The translations under genes and the position numbers were made by a program. A stretch of 64,000 nt of DNA from the NCBI GenBank assembly GCA_011009095.1, contig VTPC01090703.1:250696-314695 (forward strand), in the 5' to 3' direction. Below the pieces are notes generated by a model, which saw only the letters and a program-made list of their open reading frames with translations, made no database searches and was not told the DNA's origin. Shown in pieces: positions 22,261 to 34,700 of this stretch. The DNA comes from Ignelater luminosus (taxonomy: Eukaryota; Arthropoda; Insecta; Coleoptera; Elateridae). Within the stretch, counting starts at the first letter, position 1. Every line of letters starts with the position of its first letter.

Positions 22261-24983
22261 AAATAAATCAAAATACTGCTGCAGGGTGAAATACAACCTT
22301 GTGTAGGTTTTTTCCCTGAATTAATCTGACAAAGAAAATTTATTATAGCATCACTATTAACAGAACTGTGTTATAAATGAGATGAGACTGAATATATTAT
22401 TTTATTTTAGATTATTATTATTTATTTTATTGTATATTTGTACTTTATATTTCTATACTTTTTTACTAGTAAGTAGGTATGTACTTTTTACATTGTATAT
22501 GTATATACCAAAAGATAAATTTTAAAACTTTTGCCTTGTGCTTTGTTTCTGAGGAAATAATTCTTAAATAGATAACTAATTTCAAACACCAATTTAGTAA
22601 TTTAATAAATAAGCTTTTATATTGGAGTTATATTTTCTTGATAAATTGAAGTAAGGAAAAAGTAAAGGATTACAAAATCAGATGACAGGTGTTTCTTCAT
22701 ATCTAAGAAAAAGATTCACAATTTACAAATGTAGAAAAACAAGTATGATTTCTGCATAATTCTGTGACGTTTCGCAACAGCTGTCAAAATAGTCGTGCTC
22801 AGAAATATGATGAAATTCATTTTCAGCCCAATCGAGCAACTCGAAGAAAATTGTGTCCGCCATATTGGATCCGTCATTTTGAATTTTTAGATTTTGACTT
22901 CAAAATTGTAATCAGTGACCTCGAAGACCCCAATATGTAAATCTTTGTGGACGTAGAATAACGTTTTTATATTTTGACCAGGTTTTCGGGATTTCAGACC
23001 ACTGTGTGGCGTTCAGGAAAGGTAAAAATAAGGTTTTCATTTTGAAAGTTCAAAAATAATCATCAACCAATCAAATACAAGATTACAACGACCTTACTAC
23101 TTACTTCCTTACTTCCAGTTAATTAATAAATGAAATCCTTTTCTGCGTTCTGATTGGTCATTGGTACGTTTCAAAATTTTAAACTTTGTTTTGCATTTAC
23201 TGATGTATCAAATCTCATTTTCTTAAATTCTATACATTTTAGTCACTTTACAATAAACTAAACTTGTAAAGACGTTCATTGGGAGACTTAAAACCATGTG
23301 AAAATCATTGAAAGTAAAATGTTAATTTTCTTAAAATGATGTGTAATTTCTGTACCACCGAAATTCGAAGACTAAAGCAAAAGTAGCAGTTAACACTTAC
23401 CTACTCTTTGAAACAGGAATAATCGAATAACTTCTGAACACCTCGGATTGGGATATTTAAATTATTGAAATTTCTGAAATTATGTAATAATCACTGAATT
23501 CTGTTCAAAAGATATCTATAGAGACTTAGTTTCTAAACCAGAAAAATTAAAAAATCAAAAACTTCGAATTTTCTTTAAAGAATGGAGATGAAGATTCTAC
23601 AGAAGCTCAAAAATTAAAATTTTGCAGGAAATGGTTAAATTATACTTACCCATACCTAATAGTTGTTTTTTTTATATCAAATACATCATGATTTCTATGT
23701 TTTCATAACTACAAGAAAATATGAAACAATCCAATTTCCATTTATACCAAATATTAGTTGATTGATAATAACAGTTAGTCTAGCTTGGCTAAAATTAGCT
23801 CTCATTGTCGATGTCGCGATCGGCGGAAATCAAAATGTTAGTTATAAAACAATGAAACTTCATAAACTACCATAAATTACAACTTCTGTTTATTTATACC
23901 TGAGGCATATTAAATCGTGAAAAATAAGTTCATGAAAGCAGCCTCATATACGAATAAAACGTCAAGCAATCGACACCGCGATATGATGATGATTGATGAT
24001 AATATATTTAGAAATCTTATAAATCATGCAGAAACGCAAACGAAACGTTACAGTAACAGCGAGATGTCGAAATAAAAAATTAGAATTTAATGTGATTGAA
24101 AAATTGCTTATTCCTTCTAGGAATGATGAGTTGATGCGTAATACAGCGGCAAAAGTGCGTATTAGGTAATTTTGTGAAAATTAAAGTTAGAGCGTATAAA
24201 AGAGGTGTCTCAACTTTAAAATTGCTACGTTTATCAATTACATAGGTATGTTTACGTATCAAATACAATTAATTTGATAAAACATAATCATATTAATAAC
24301 TAATACCAACCTTTAGCAAGGCCAAATTGGGCATCGGTAAATGTTACGGTGAGCCAATGGCAATGAATTTATCATTCAGTTCCGAAGCTCTCGATACTAG
24401 AGTCGCAAGGCAAACGCAGAATTTTTAAATAAGGCAAGGTTTTAATACTTACAAAATTACGAATTGATATGAAACTAATTAACCCTTATCACGCTCGTTC
24501 ATTCACTCTTGTTGTTATGCATAGTTTTGGTATGACCACTTAAAACTTGGAATACTTACTTAATTCTTCCTCTTTTGAACCAATTGTACTGCTGTTTAGC
24601 AGTGTCTAAGAACTTGGAATACATTGCGACCATGTGGTTGTAACTTACATCGGCAAGATTCAGAATCTATAGGAAAATGTGCTCTTGTGATATTTCCGAT
24701 ATTGGATGTGTATGTAAAGGTTTAAAACGAAAAGCTTTTTAAAAAGTTTCTCACATTCTTTAGTATGATTAATTGTTAGGTAGTCCTTTTCAAGTTTTCC
24801 GCATGACCACCAAATAGACGTCTTTCTGAAATCATATTAGTTTAGGGCAGACTATCCAGCAGGCTGGCAGATCTAAAGCCTAAAGTATAAGGAATAGATA
24901 CCGGGCTGCCTCGTTGTCGGGCTCAATCGTCAAGTTCGCCATTTTAAATGCACTTTATAGTATAGGCGTGCCAAACTTTTATA
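22261..24983. other. 3'UTR of second carrier isoform, then repeat-like intergenic DNA
   Basis: The carrier 3'UTR probably ends after the AATAAA at about 22603 (tttaataaataag). From about 22760 to 23060 the sequence has repeat-like words (ccgccatattggatcc, gacctcgaagacc) of the type seen in dispersed insect repeats. The rest to 24983 shows no coding stretch on either strand. Confidence 0.4.
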
Positions 24984-25820
24984 CAGGGTGATCATTTAAA
25001 AACCTCCCAGCTTGAATAACTCTTTAATTAGTACAATTATCAAAAATCGCTAGAACGCGTCGCTTTTGTTTTGGAGGGGAACATTTAATAACCTACTCTA
25101 GTCAGTCGAGAAACTTTTACCCTCCCCCCAGCCACTCCCTCCCCAAAATTTTAAATGGCACTACCCCATGTGTGATATATCATTTTAAAGGGTATAAGAT
25201 TCTCAATCTTTTACATTAAATAAAATCAAAATCGGCCCAGCCGTTCGTAAATTAGAGACTGAAATGTATAGATTAAATTAAATATATTTTTATCTTTAGT
25301 TCACGAACGGCTGGGTCGATTTTGATTTTATTTGATGTAAAAGATTGAGAGTCTTATACCCTTTACAATGATATATCACACATGGGGTAGTACTATTTAA
25401 AATCTCGGGGAGGGAGTGGTTGGGGGGAGGGTGAAAGTTGACCAGAATCTTAAATGGCATTATCCCATGTGCGATATATCATTTTAAAGGGTATAAAATT
25501 TTCAATCTTTTACATCAAAGAAAATTAACTAGAGACAGAAACGTATTGATTAAATTAAATACATTTTTGGCTGTAATTCACGAACGGCTGGGCCGATTTT
25601 AGTTTTCTTTGATGTAAAAGATTGAAACTTCCATATCCTTTAAAATTATATATTACACATGGGGTAGTGCTATTTAAAATTTTAGGGAGGGGGTAGTTGA
25701 GGGGGACGGTGAAGGTTTCCCAACTGACTAGAATAGGTTATTAAATGTCCCCCTCCAAAACAAAAACGATGCGTTTTGAATTGAGTAGGTCGACTAGATG
25801 CAATATAAGCATTCCTTCTG
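24984..25820. mobile_element. Double-hairpin MITE (family C)
   Basis: Flanked by TA (24982-24983 and 25821-25822), it begins cagggtgatcattt. The outer arms pair: cgcgtcgcttttgttttgga near 25056 with its complement near 25755-25775. Inside are two successive large palindromes, about 25085-25440 and 25440-25780. Each is made of actaccccatgtgtgatata, then aaagggtata, tcttttac and acgaacggctgg, followed by the same words inverted. The order is therefore arm, inverted arm, arm, inverted arm. It has no coding capacity. Confidence 0.75.
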
Positions 25821-26469
25821 TATAGAATTCCGACAAATAAACTAAAACAATCAACAACACCCAACTGTCTTTGCTAATACCGTTCACATAGAATCCAAAC
25901 TATTGGACATTCTATAATATAACCCGTTAGACTACCGATAAGCCTTTCCTCGACAGCTTCCTGTGTAAGCATAAACATCTCTTGTCAGAAAACTACTTTA
26001 GAGACTTTCCTTTCTCTTTTTTTTACCGAAAATATATGTACTTGATCCGCCCTGCACCGAGCTGCTCAAAACCGAAAAGCGGTTTTGAAAATAACCGTTT
26101 GTAAATACTTATTTGCGTCTTCAAAAACGAAAGAAAGCCATTTATTCCTTCTTCTGGCCAGTTCTGTGTCAGCGGCTTTAGAAAGGAAAGTACAAGATAG
26201 TTAGATTATAACGAGTACGCATACAGGGTCTTCTAGATTACTAAAAACAAACATTTTAATGTGTTTTTAAATATGTTTTACTGTGTTGGATCAATGGGAT
26301 TGAATGTACAAAAGTAGGTATATCATTTAAGACTCACTTTATATTTTGGAAGACATCAGATTGACAAGAAAAAACAATCGTACTCTCCTATACCTACAAA
26401 CGTTTGATGTTTTTTGCTTATATTTTCTACTTTTATACTTATCTACATTTAAAAACATTATAACGTAAA
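25821..26469. other. Intergenic, nothing identified
   Basis: No coding sequence, RNA gene or element with defined ends was recognised. Confidence 0.35.
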
Positions 26470-26745
26470 GTAAAAACAAACTAGAATCCTATATAGCAAC
26501 ATCTGGAGTACCTCAAGGCTTGCACTTAGGTCCGCTTTTCTTTAACATATTTATAAACGATATACATAATGTAGTACATGCTTCGAAAATTCCAACTTTC
26601 TCCTGTATACAGATGATTGATGTAAGCTCTTCTTAAAAGCTGAAACTCTTCAAGATTGCATCTGTCAAACTTACACCATTACCGCCAAGTTAATCATTTA
26701 GATTTAAATGTAAATAAATGTGCCACAATTACATCACCGGAAATA
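26470..26745 (+). pseudogene. LINE reverse-transcriptase relic (Jockey/CR1-like)
   Basis: A short plus-strand stretch reads ATSGVPQGLHLGPLFFNIFIN followed by DIHNVV, which is the fingers/palm block around SGVPQGSxLGPLLFxIFINDI of non-LTR reverse transcriptases. Downstream, HLDLNVNKCATIT matches the block that follows the catalytic aspartates in Jockey-like elements. The YADD region between them is scrambled by stops and frame changes. Only about 270 bp survive and no ends can be seen. Confidence 0.65.
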
Positions 26746-26754
26746 TCGAATCGT

Positions 26755-27490
26755 GATTTTAGAGTGATGATTTTTAATGATTTTCGATACGGGTTAACAT
26801 CACAACAATGTGTGTGGAAAAACTTAGTTCGTTATTTGGGGATGAAGCACCATTTAAAGCTATGATTTGCAAATGGTTCGCAGAATTCAAGCTTGGAAGA
26901 CCAACGTTTGATGACGATGTTCGCGACGTTCGTCCATGCACCTCTGCTGTAGCGAAAAACATCAATGCTGTGCGTGAAATGATTAAAGCAGATCGGCATG
27001 TTACAGTGAGATAGAGGCATCCTTAGGACTTGCGGCGAAACAAATACATACGATTTTGCACGATCATTTGAATGTAAGGGAGCGTAACACACATAATTTG
27101 ACAGAAGCACAAAAACAGGCACGTGCCAAGTGGTGCAAGGAAATGCTCAAAAAATTCGACCATGGTCGTTCCAATTCTGTGAATTACATCGTAACAGGTG
27201 ACGAAACACGGATATATTCGTATGAGCCTGAAACTAAATAGCAATCGACTGTATGGATATTTCAAAGTGAACCAAAACCAACAAAAGTGATGCGTTCACG
27301 AAGCGTTTGGAAAAGAATGATTGCTCGTTTCTTCGGAGAAACGGGTCACGTTGCAACTGTCGTATTAGAGGATCAAAGAACGGTTAATGCTGACTGGTAT
27401 ATTTCAAAGTGCAAAAATTTTTCGAAGATTGGTTTCATCGAATGCAAAAGTGTATAGATGTTAATGGCGAATATTTTGAGAAGTAATAAA
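26755..27490 (+). pseudogene. Internally deleted mariner transposase
   Basis: Plus-strand pieces in order: YGLTSQQCVWKNL, FKAMICKWFAEFKLGRPTFD, CTSAVAKNINAVREMIKADR, a short gap with a stop after DRHVTVR, then HDHLNVRERNTHNLTEAQK, KWCKEMLKKFDHG, TGDETRIYSYEPETK with the first catalytic aspartate, and FFGETGHVATVVLEDQRTVN. The frame then jumps to FEDWFHRMQKCIDVNGEYFEK, the C terminus. The second and third catalytic aspartates (the HDNAxxH and SPDLAPxD blocks) are lost in an internal deletion near 27400-27420. This is an ordinary DD34D mariner relic, abutting the LINE relic. It is dead; frame breaks are also present. Confidence 0.85.
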
Positions 27491-27906
27491 GCGATTTACA
27501 TAACGCAATGTGTGTTTTGTTTTACTTTTTCCGCGGATTTTAGCAGTGCCCCTCGTATCATGCCTATGATTCAAAATTCCCAACAATGTTGTTGATTATT
27601 CATTGCTTTTAGGAATTCTGATCTTCATATTCTAGCAAGAATTATTAGAAACACACGACAAATGCACTTAGTGCTTTACAGAACATAATGTAGCTCTAAA
27701 TTCCCCCTCATTAAGGTTGTCATAATATGTTAAGCAACTTAAATGCCATTATTGGTATTGATGCGTTCAACACAGCCTTACAAAAATTTAGAAACGTAAT
27801 CAAGCGTCTGTTTCTCTCTCTCTCTCTCTCTCTCTATCCATAAATAACACTTTACTATAATCAGAATATATTTGTACTTATAATAACTTCTTTTCTTGTA
27901 TTAATT

Positions 27907-27945
<39 letters not shown>
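27491..27945. repeat. Spacer with (CT)n and (ATT)n microsatellites
   Basis: A CT dinucleotide run at about 27811-27834 and an ATT trinucleotide run at about 27907-27945. The ATT run ends directly at the N gap, which suggests the assembler failed in this low-complexity tract. Confidence 0.85.
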
Positions 27946-28345
27946 NNNNNNNNNNNNNNNNNNNNNNNNNNNNNNNNNNNNNNNNNNNNNNNNNNNNNNN
28001 NNNNNNNNNNNNNNNNNNNNNNNNNNNNNNNNNNNNNNNNNNNNNNNNNNNNNNNNNNNNNNNNNNNNNNNNNNNNNNNNNNNNNNNNNNNNNNNNNNNN
28101 NNNNNNNNNNNNNNNNNNNNNNNNNNNNNNNNNNNNNNNNNNNNNNNNNNNNNNNNNNNNNNNNNNNNNNNNNNNNNNNNNNNNNNNNNNNNNNNNNNNN
28201 NNNNNNNNNNNNNNNNNNNNNNNNNNNNNNNNNNNNNNNNNNNNNNNNNNNNNNNNNNNNNNNNNNNNNNNNNNNNNNNNNNNNNNNNNNNNNNNNNNNN
28301 NNNNNNNNNNNNNNNNNNNNNNNNNNNNNNNNNNNNNNNNNNNNN
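27946..28345. other. Assembly gap (400 N)
   Basis: Exactly 400 N. The round size suggests an estimated or fixed gap, so the true distance between the flanks is unknown. Confidence 0.95.
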
Positions 28346-29171
28346 TTGAATTTCCTTAATGTCATGCAAGTAAAAACATAGTTAAAAGTAAAGCATACAA
28401 TAAGAATCTCTAGAACATAAAAAGTTAATAAGAAAATGAATTAACAAAAAATTCAAATAAGATATCAGAGATTACAGGAAATCTTCAGTCAACAATAAAA
28501 ACAAATTTTAATTCATCCTACACATCTGTGCATCCATTGGAAAAACCAGACATAAATATATGTTTTTTTTTTATAAATTAGTTTATCATTTAATTTTAAT
28601 GGAATTAATATATTACAGAATACGCATAAATTCTATTTATAGTGTTTCTAAATTTATTGTGTAAGTTGGAAATTCTTTTTACTTTACATAGAAATAAGTC
28701 CATTTTTTAAAATGACACATTAATCAATATATTGTTTGCTTGCAGATAGGACAGTATTTTATTAATAGAAGAATCATAGTTGATCACACAACAATATTTC
28801 ATTTATTATTTCGCATTAAATAAATAAAACTTTTTGAGTTATTATCATTCTAATATATTTTGCTTAAAATTTTTATAACATTTCTGTTTGGAATACTATA
28901 AACTTATTTTATTGAATTACTCTTTAACTACATCATATTCACTACTACAAAAATATTTTCCTAATTAACTTCTACTTTATCATAAAACAAATAAACATAC
29001 AGTGTTGTTGACATAATTTGTTTATTACATTTTGTAACTAAATTAATTTTAAATAACAAGTAATAAATTAATTAAAAAAATAAATAAATAAATTATTTTT
29101 CAAGACAATAATACAATTTTAATACTGACATTGTGTTAAGTAGGTGGATGTTTATTAATAGAATGTACATA
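28346..29171. other. Very AT-rich intergenic DNA and 3'UTR of the neuropeptide gene
   Basis: No coding sequence. The part adjoining 29172 is the 3'UTR of the minus-strand gene. Complementary AATAAA-type words occur, for example tttattaata near 29152. Confidence 0.45.
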
Positions 29172-30115
29172 TCAGTTTAAATCATTTTCAATTGTTTCAC
29201 TTTCATAGTCAACTGGTTTTGAATCTAATTTCTGGAATATTATGTGAAGTAATCCTTTTTCATTTGATCCCTGAAAACATACAATTAATAATAGATTAAT
29301 AGAGTTCATGAAAATATAAGTGAAATATTTGTAAAAATTTAGATTTGTTTATGACATAGCACAATTATTTTTTGTAATAAACAGGAAGCAAAAACTTGAA
29401 TTATTTGTAACTTTTTTAATCAACTCTCACTTATTAGTATTATAATAAATGTTACAGCAACTTCTATTTCTATTACAACTACACATAGTTAAAATTTAAT
29501 TTTATTTATTACTACTTCCCACTCAAATAAATAAATAAAAAACTATTTTTGAAGATATTGTTAGAAATAATCAGTTTGGTATTATTTATAACACTTCCAT
29601 TAACTTTGTATGATGTTCTTCATTCAGGTTTGGAAGGAAAATGAAATTTCTTTATGAATATGTTAAAATGTTTGTCAAATCAAATGAATAATATTTGCAT
29701 ATAGATCAGACATAATACATAGCAATGAATTTTTTATTATCTATATTGTGCAACAACCCACCTTATCTTTGTCTTTCCATTCAGCTGGAGTGTCTAAGTC
29801 TAAAACTGTTGCAAATCCTCTTGGTTCTCTTATACTAAAACATTGAACATTATTATAAATATTGTGCTTTATTTTGATAAAGTTCGTTTTTACCTATTTG
29901 GTAGTTTAGGTAAAGCTCTTTTTGCTGCAACTCCTCTACATACAGGAGCATAAACATATTTTCTAAAAAAAAATAATATTAGAGCGTAATGTATTGTATT
30001 TAGTATAATTTTTGTATTACCTGCAGTTTACCTTTTTGGTCTGTACACTGTTAGAAACAAGACCAATAATAATCAACAACAAAAACAAAGCGTGCAACTT
30101 GAAAAAATACTTCAT
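29172..30115 (-). CDS. Elevenin-like neuropeptide precursor
   Basis: Four coding exons on the minus strand, 30115-30021, 29962-29894, 29834-29762 and 29270-29172, all with GT-AG borders and matching phases, give 111 residues. The start MKYFFKLHALFLLLIIIGLV is a clear signal peptide. After it comes KK, then VNCRKYVYAPVCRGVAA and a KR cleavage site. Two cysteines spaced by eight residues (C-x8-C), CRG(V/I)xAKR after the second cysteine, and a peptide placed directly behind the signal sequence are the hallmarks of elevenin, a secreted peptide with one disulfide that acts on a G-protein-coupled receptor. The rest (IREPRGFATVLDLDTPAEWK, then an acidic tail) is the usual non-conserved precursor remainder. 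An AG acceptor (30123-30122) just before the ATG implies a 5'UTR intron, with a candidate GTATTT donor near 30427. The gene is complete and looks functional. Confidence 0.75.
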
Positions 30116-31319
30116 AATACTCTGAAAATTAAAGAGTAAACTGTTAATTACATGAACACAATAAATAGTGACTAATATCCTTTTAAAAAACGCTATATTG
30201 TTTCGAAATACGGCGAAAAACAAACATGCGTTTGGTAATAACTCATCAAATTGCGAGCAAAAAGTATGTTTATAAAATTAAGATATTGCTTTGATAGTTC
30301 CAATGAAAAATAATATTTTAGATAACACAGAAACGTGTACTTGAACTTTTAGAGACGAAATGTTATTAATCAAATATAATTACGGAATAAGAGAGACAAA
30401 TCTAGAAAAAAAAAAGAAACAGAAATACCTGTACCATATCAGAGATAATCACTAATTTTTAAATCGATTGCGTCAGAAATCATGTTCGTAAACTTGTTAT
30501 ACTTTTACTTTAAAATCAAACTACTACATGAACTTCGTTCATAAATGTAGATAATATTTTTAATTTTTATGCCACATCATGGAAAGTTCTTAATTCTTAG
30601 AAATATGACAATTTTCTAAGTTCTAGTATGATAAAAGATACATTACGTACGTTTTAAGAACTAGTAGTTGCACATAAAAGTTTTGCTTATCTTAATACTA
30701 GTATTACAACAGATTTTCCACAACAAACTGGAGGAATTCTGCAAATTTCGCTCCTTATAATGAAGCTGTGTGTCCTGCGCGCAAGATACGATTGGAATTT
30801 GAGGGTTGTCCCAGATTAAAATTTAGAGGACCTACAAATTTTCTAATTACGTCAGATAATCAAATCATTTTGTTGTTATGGACGGAATTGATTATCTAAT
30901 TCGTGTATCTTTTAATTACTCATCAATTTTCACTAGACTTGATACACTCTACTAACTACTATGATAATTTTATCACGAGTGCTACCTACTTATTAAATAA
31001 AACGTACTTAAATATTTCTAATTATAAATCATGATAATTTTACAAATCTTGATTTGTAATGTACTTTCAATATTATCATTCATTGATCTTGTTGTTCAAC
31101 TTTTCTTTTCTGAAGTTGTCAATTTATTATTATTGCTTATGTTGATTGTCTTATAGTTGCATTTTTAATTAAACAAGTTTTTCTAACATTATTTTTATAA
31201 AAATTTAAATTTGTGCGCTGTTATTTCATTGGTTAATATAAGCGTGTAGGTTTTATAGTGAATACATCGTTGCCAAATGTTTGTTAATCCACATACTAAT
31301 TTTAATAATGTTATAACTA
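30116..31319. other. 5'UTR intron and promoter region of neuropeptide gene, then intergenic
   Basis: The stretch to about 30430 is probably a 5'UTR intron of the elevenin-like gene, with the first exon and promoter at about 30428-30600. Beyond that no gene was recognised up to 31319. Confidence 0.4.
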
Positions 31320-31768
31320 AAACTTCGAAAGCAAACTACTATTGTGATACCATTGCTGAATGTTGAAAAACTGCTCTTTGCTCTTCCACTGCGTGAAGAA
31401 CTTAACGGAAAATATAAATTTGTCATTGCAGTGTAAAGATTCATTCAAATAGAATAGATTTATCAACAGCAAAGATTTTTAATTGTTCTCTACTTGTACA
31501 TGTGATTGCCAAGACTACTGAATTAAAACAGCCCAAATTCGAAATATTGCCTTTGCTCAGTTTTTAATTTTTAACTTTAACAAACAGTTTGTGGGGTAAA
31601 GACAGAAAAATTCCGAGAAATCTTACCCGTCTGTTGCTGGCGGTGAATTACTGATTTGGCTCAAGAAAGAAGAAAATGTATTAAAAAAAATTATAGAAAA
31701 GAAATCTGATACTTTATTGGACTTGTGCCACACAAATCTGCTCCCTACGTTTTTTAAGAATAACGAAT
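31320..31768 (+). pseudogene. 5' part of an uncharacterised ORF family, cut by the Copia fossil
   Basis: Two open stretches lie on the plus strand. One reads RKQTTIVIPLLNVEKLLFAL and PLREELNGKYKFVI (about 31320-31435). The other reads SYPSVAGGELLIWLKKEENV and KKSDTLLDLCHTNLLPTFF (about 31620-31768), ending where the Copia LTR begins. The protein-like composition and the continuation in style at 35994-36688, beyond the retrotransposon, suggest the two sides were one ORF. I do not recognise a function. Stops between the stretches show that it is decayed or that introns are present. Confidence 0.35.
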
Positions 31769-34700
31769 TGTTAGCATTTTTTAGTTACTATAAGTTGTTA
31801 GCTTCGAATGATGACATCAAATGTCAAATGTTCTAGGAAAATGTAGTAAATATAATAACTAATAAGTTGTGTTCTTTTATGTTGTACGAGTTTGTTGTAT
31901 TAATAAAATAATTAAATAAACCTGCCTAAATAAATACACTGGATTTATCAGGTTATGGGCCCAGTCATTGTTTAAAAAATAATTTATATAGTGCGTAGCT
32001 AAAATTCATATCAACACTTTTTTTTCTCTAAAAGTGGAAGTTAATGCAACAGTGCACTATGTCCAACACAATAGAAAAATACGGAATTTCTCAATTTGAT
32101 GGGCATGATTACGATCACTGAAAATTCCGAATGGAAATTATATTTGATCACCAAGATGTAAAAACGTGTATTGAACAGAAATGTAAAGAACCTGATAAGA
32201 AATGCAAATTCATAATAATTCACATCTGCTGCTTAAGGACAAGAAAACCGCTTATAAGATGTGGAGAATCTTGGAAGCAGTATTTCAGAGAAAAGGTATG
32301 GCTAGTTAATTAATATCTTAGAAAGAAATTACTTTCAATGAAACTACTTAAAAGAGAATGAAGCGCTGCAAATGCACTGTCTAAACTTTCACGAGGTGAT
32401 TCGTGAATTAAGATCGACACGAGCTGAACTAAGAGAAATTGATATCGTATGTCACTTACTGTGGATCCTACCTAAATCGTACGATGGAATTGTCACAGCG
32501 TCAAAAACTCCTAATATGGATAAATTAACACTTGAGTTTGCTAAAGGAAAATTGTTAAATCATGAAATGAAATGAAAGCACAAAGACACAGTGCATACAA
32601 AAGATCCACCTGCAGTCTTCTCTAGGTCAAAAAAATACTTATTATAAAAAATACAATCTATGAAATCAAATACTAGTTACCACAAAGTTCCCTCTCGCTT
32701 CAAGTATCACAGCTGTGAAAAAATAGAACATAAAAGAAGTAAATATTGGCACTGAAAGGACACACATTATGTAAATGCAGAAAATCGAAGAAGACAAAGA
32801 CTTTGAAAGAATGGAAGAAATAGGCGTAACTCCTAAGGGCATTAAAAGAAGTAGTCGTTTAAGAAAACCTTCAAGTTGGCAGAGAACTATCAAGTATACA
32901 CAGATCAAGATAAGGATAAAATGGGTTCATTGTGTGTTGCTTTCGCTTTGGACGCAGAAACATATGTTGAACTAAACATTTCTAATTCTATCGAAGAAAT
33001 TAAAAATTCTCCAAATTGTCTTTATTTCATGTTTTGTAACTTAAATATAAGACGTTCCTTCTTATTGTATAAATAGATATTTCTTCACTTTTTCGATTAT
33101 TATTTCATTCATTGTCAGTTAGATTTTTGAATATTTACTTACACTTTTCTATGCATACAATTTAATAAATGTTTTAGGTTATGTAGCCATGGTAGCCATC
33201 TGCAGCGCGTAAAAAGTTGAAAGTTGACTGGTAAAATTACGAACACTACCAGTAGGCAACCTTCATTATACGCAGTGTCATAGAACAGCTTATGTTCACT
33301 GAAATATAATAATACTAGAAGGGGCGCTGTGGTAGAATTTTGATCTTATCCAGCCGTGATATACTGGGTGGTCCAAGATTCCGCTCTAGTAAGATAATAG
33401 CTTTATGTTAGGAAATAGAAACAAATTGAAAGCAGAAAGCAGCATATTGCCTTTGGAAGCATAACCTAAAAATATTTTGAATTATACAGGGTGTTTTATT
33501 TGTTTGTGGCAGCATCTTACATTATTTTTTCAAATAAAACACCCTGTATATTACTTTATTTTTGGATTTCCTATTGCATTTAAATTCATTTTTATTAACC
33601 ACATGTTTGGTCTAAATTGCGCCGTTTTCGAGATATTTAGTATTTTTTGAAAACATTTAGTTTTACATTGTTTTAGAAATTTTGAAATATTTCTGGAACT
33701 AAACAGGATACGAAGATACGGTTTGATCATCGTGTCAAATACGGGTTGCTACACCAATTGTGTTACAAATGACTTTGTTAAAGATTACTATGGTCCCATT
33801 ATGGATCATTGAAAATGAAGATCTTCAATCATGGATAACTTGATATTTTTAAATAGAACGATATGAAAATGTTTGTATAATCAGACTTAAAATTTAATTT
33901 TCTTTCATTTTTATTTAATGAACTTTGGGTGTATTTTTTAAGTATAACCCTCTGCTTACAAAATACAATACAACAAAATACAATTTTTCAACACGATGGC
34001 GCACCAGCGCATTCGTCACGTTACAAATCATCTTAATAATACGTATTGACGATGGATTTGTTGCCATAGCCCTGCAAGATGTAATGTAGTAGTAGGTACT
34101 GCTTTGTTAAAAATTGCTAGTCCCTTTCTTTTGTTTTGTTCAAAACACAAAAAAAAATATAAATGTACATGTTACATATGCATAATTCAAATGTTCGTTG
34201 CAACTACTGTTTCTAAGCACAGCCCTCTTTACTAAATCTAGTTATTTAAATTAACAAAATTAGCGTTTTTATAAAATAACGCTTAAACCACCGCAGATAG
34301 ACCTAAAGACCATTAAATAAAAATGAAAAAAAATTAAATTTTAAGTCTGATTATACAAACATTTTCATATCGTTCTATTTAAAAATATCAAGTTATCCAT
34401 GATTGAAGATCTTCATTTTCAATGATCCATAATCGGACCATAGTAATCTTTAACAAAGTCATTTGTAACACAATTGATGTAGCAACCCGTATTTGACACG
34501 ATGATCAAACCCTATCTTCGTATCCTGTTTAGTTCCAGAGATATTTCAAAATTTCTAAAACAATGTAAAACTAAATTTTTTCAAAAAATATTAAATATCT
34601 CGAAAACGGTGCAATTTAGACCAAACATATGGTTAATAAAGATAAATTTAAATGTAATAGGAAATCCAAAAATGAAGTAATATACAGGGTGTTCCATTTG

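Noticed and set aside
27901-28369. Open frames across the run of N.
   Set aside because: Produced by unknown bases only; they carry no information.
31769-31850. The frame of the 31620-31768 stretch stays open into the Copia LTR and looks protein-like for about 20 codons.
   Set aside because: The same bases recur in the 3' LTR at 35050, so they belong to the LTR. The open frame is taken as chance.
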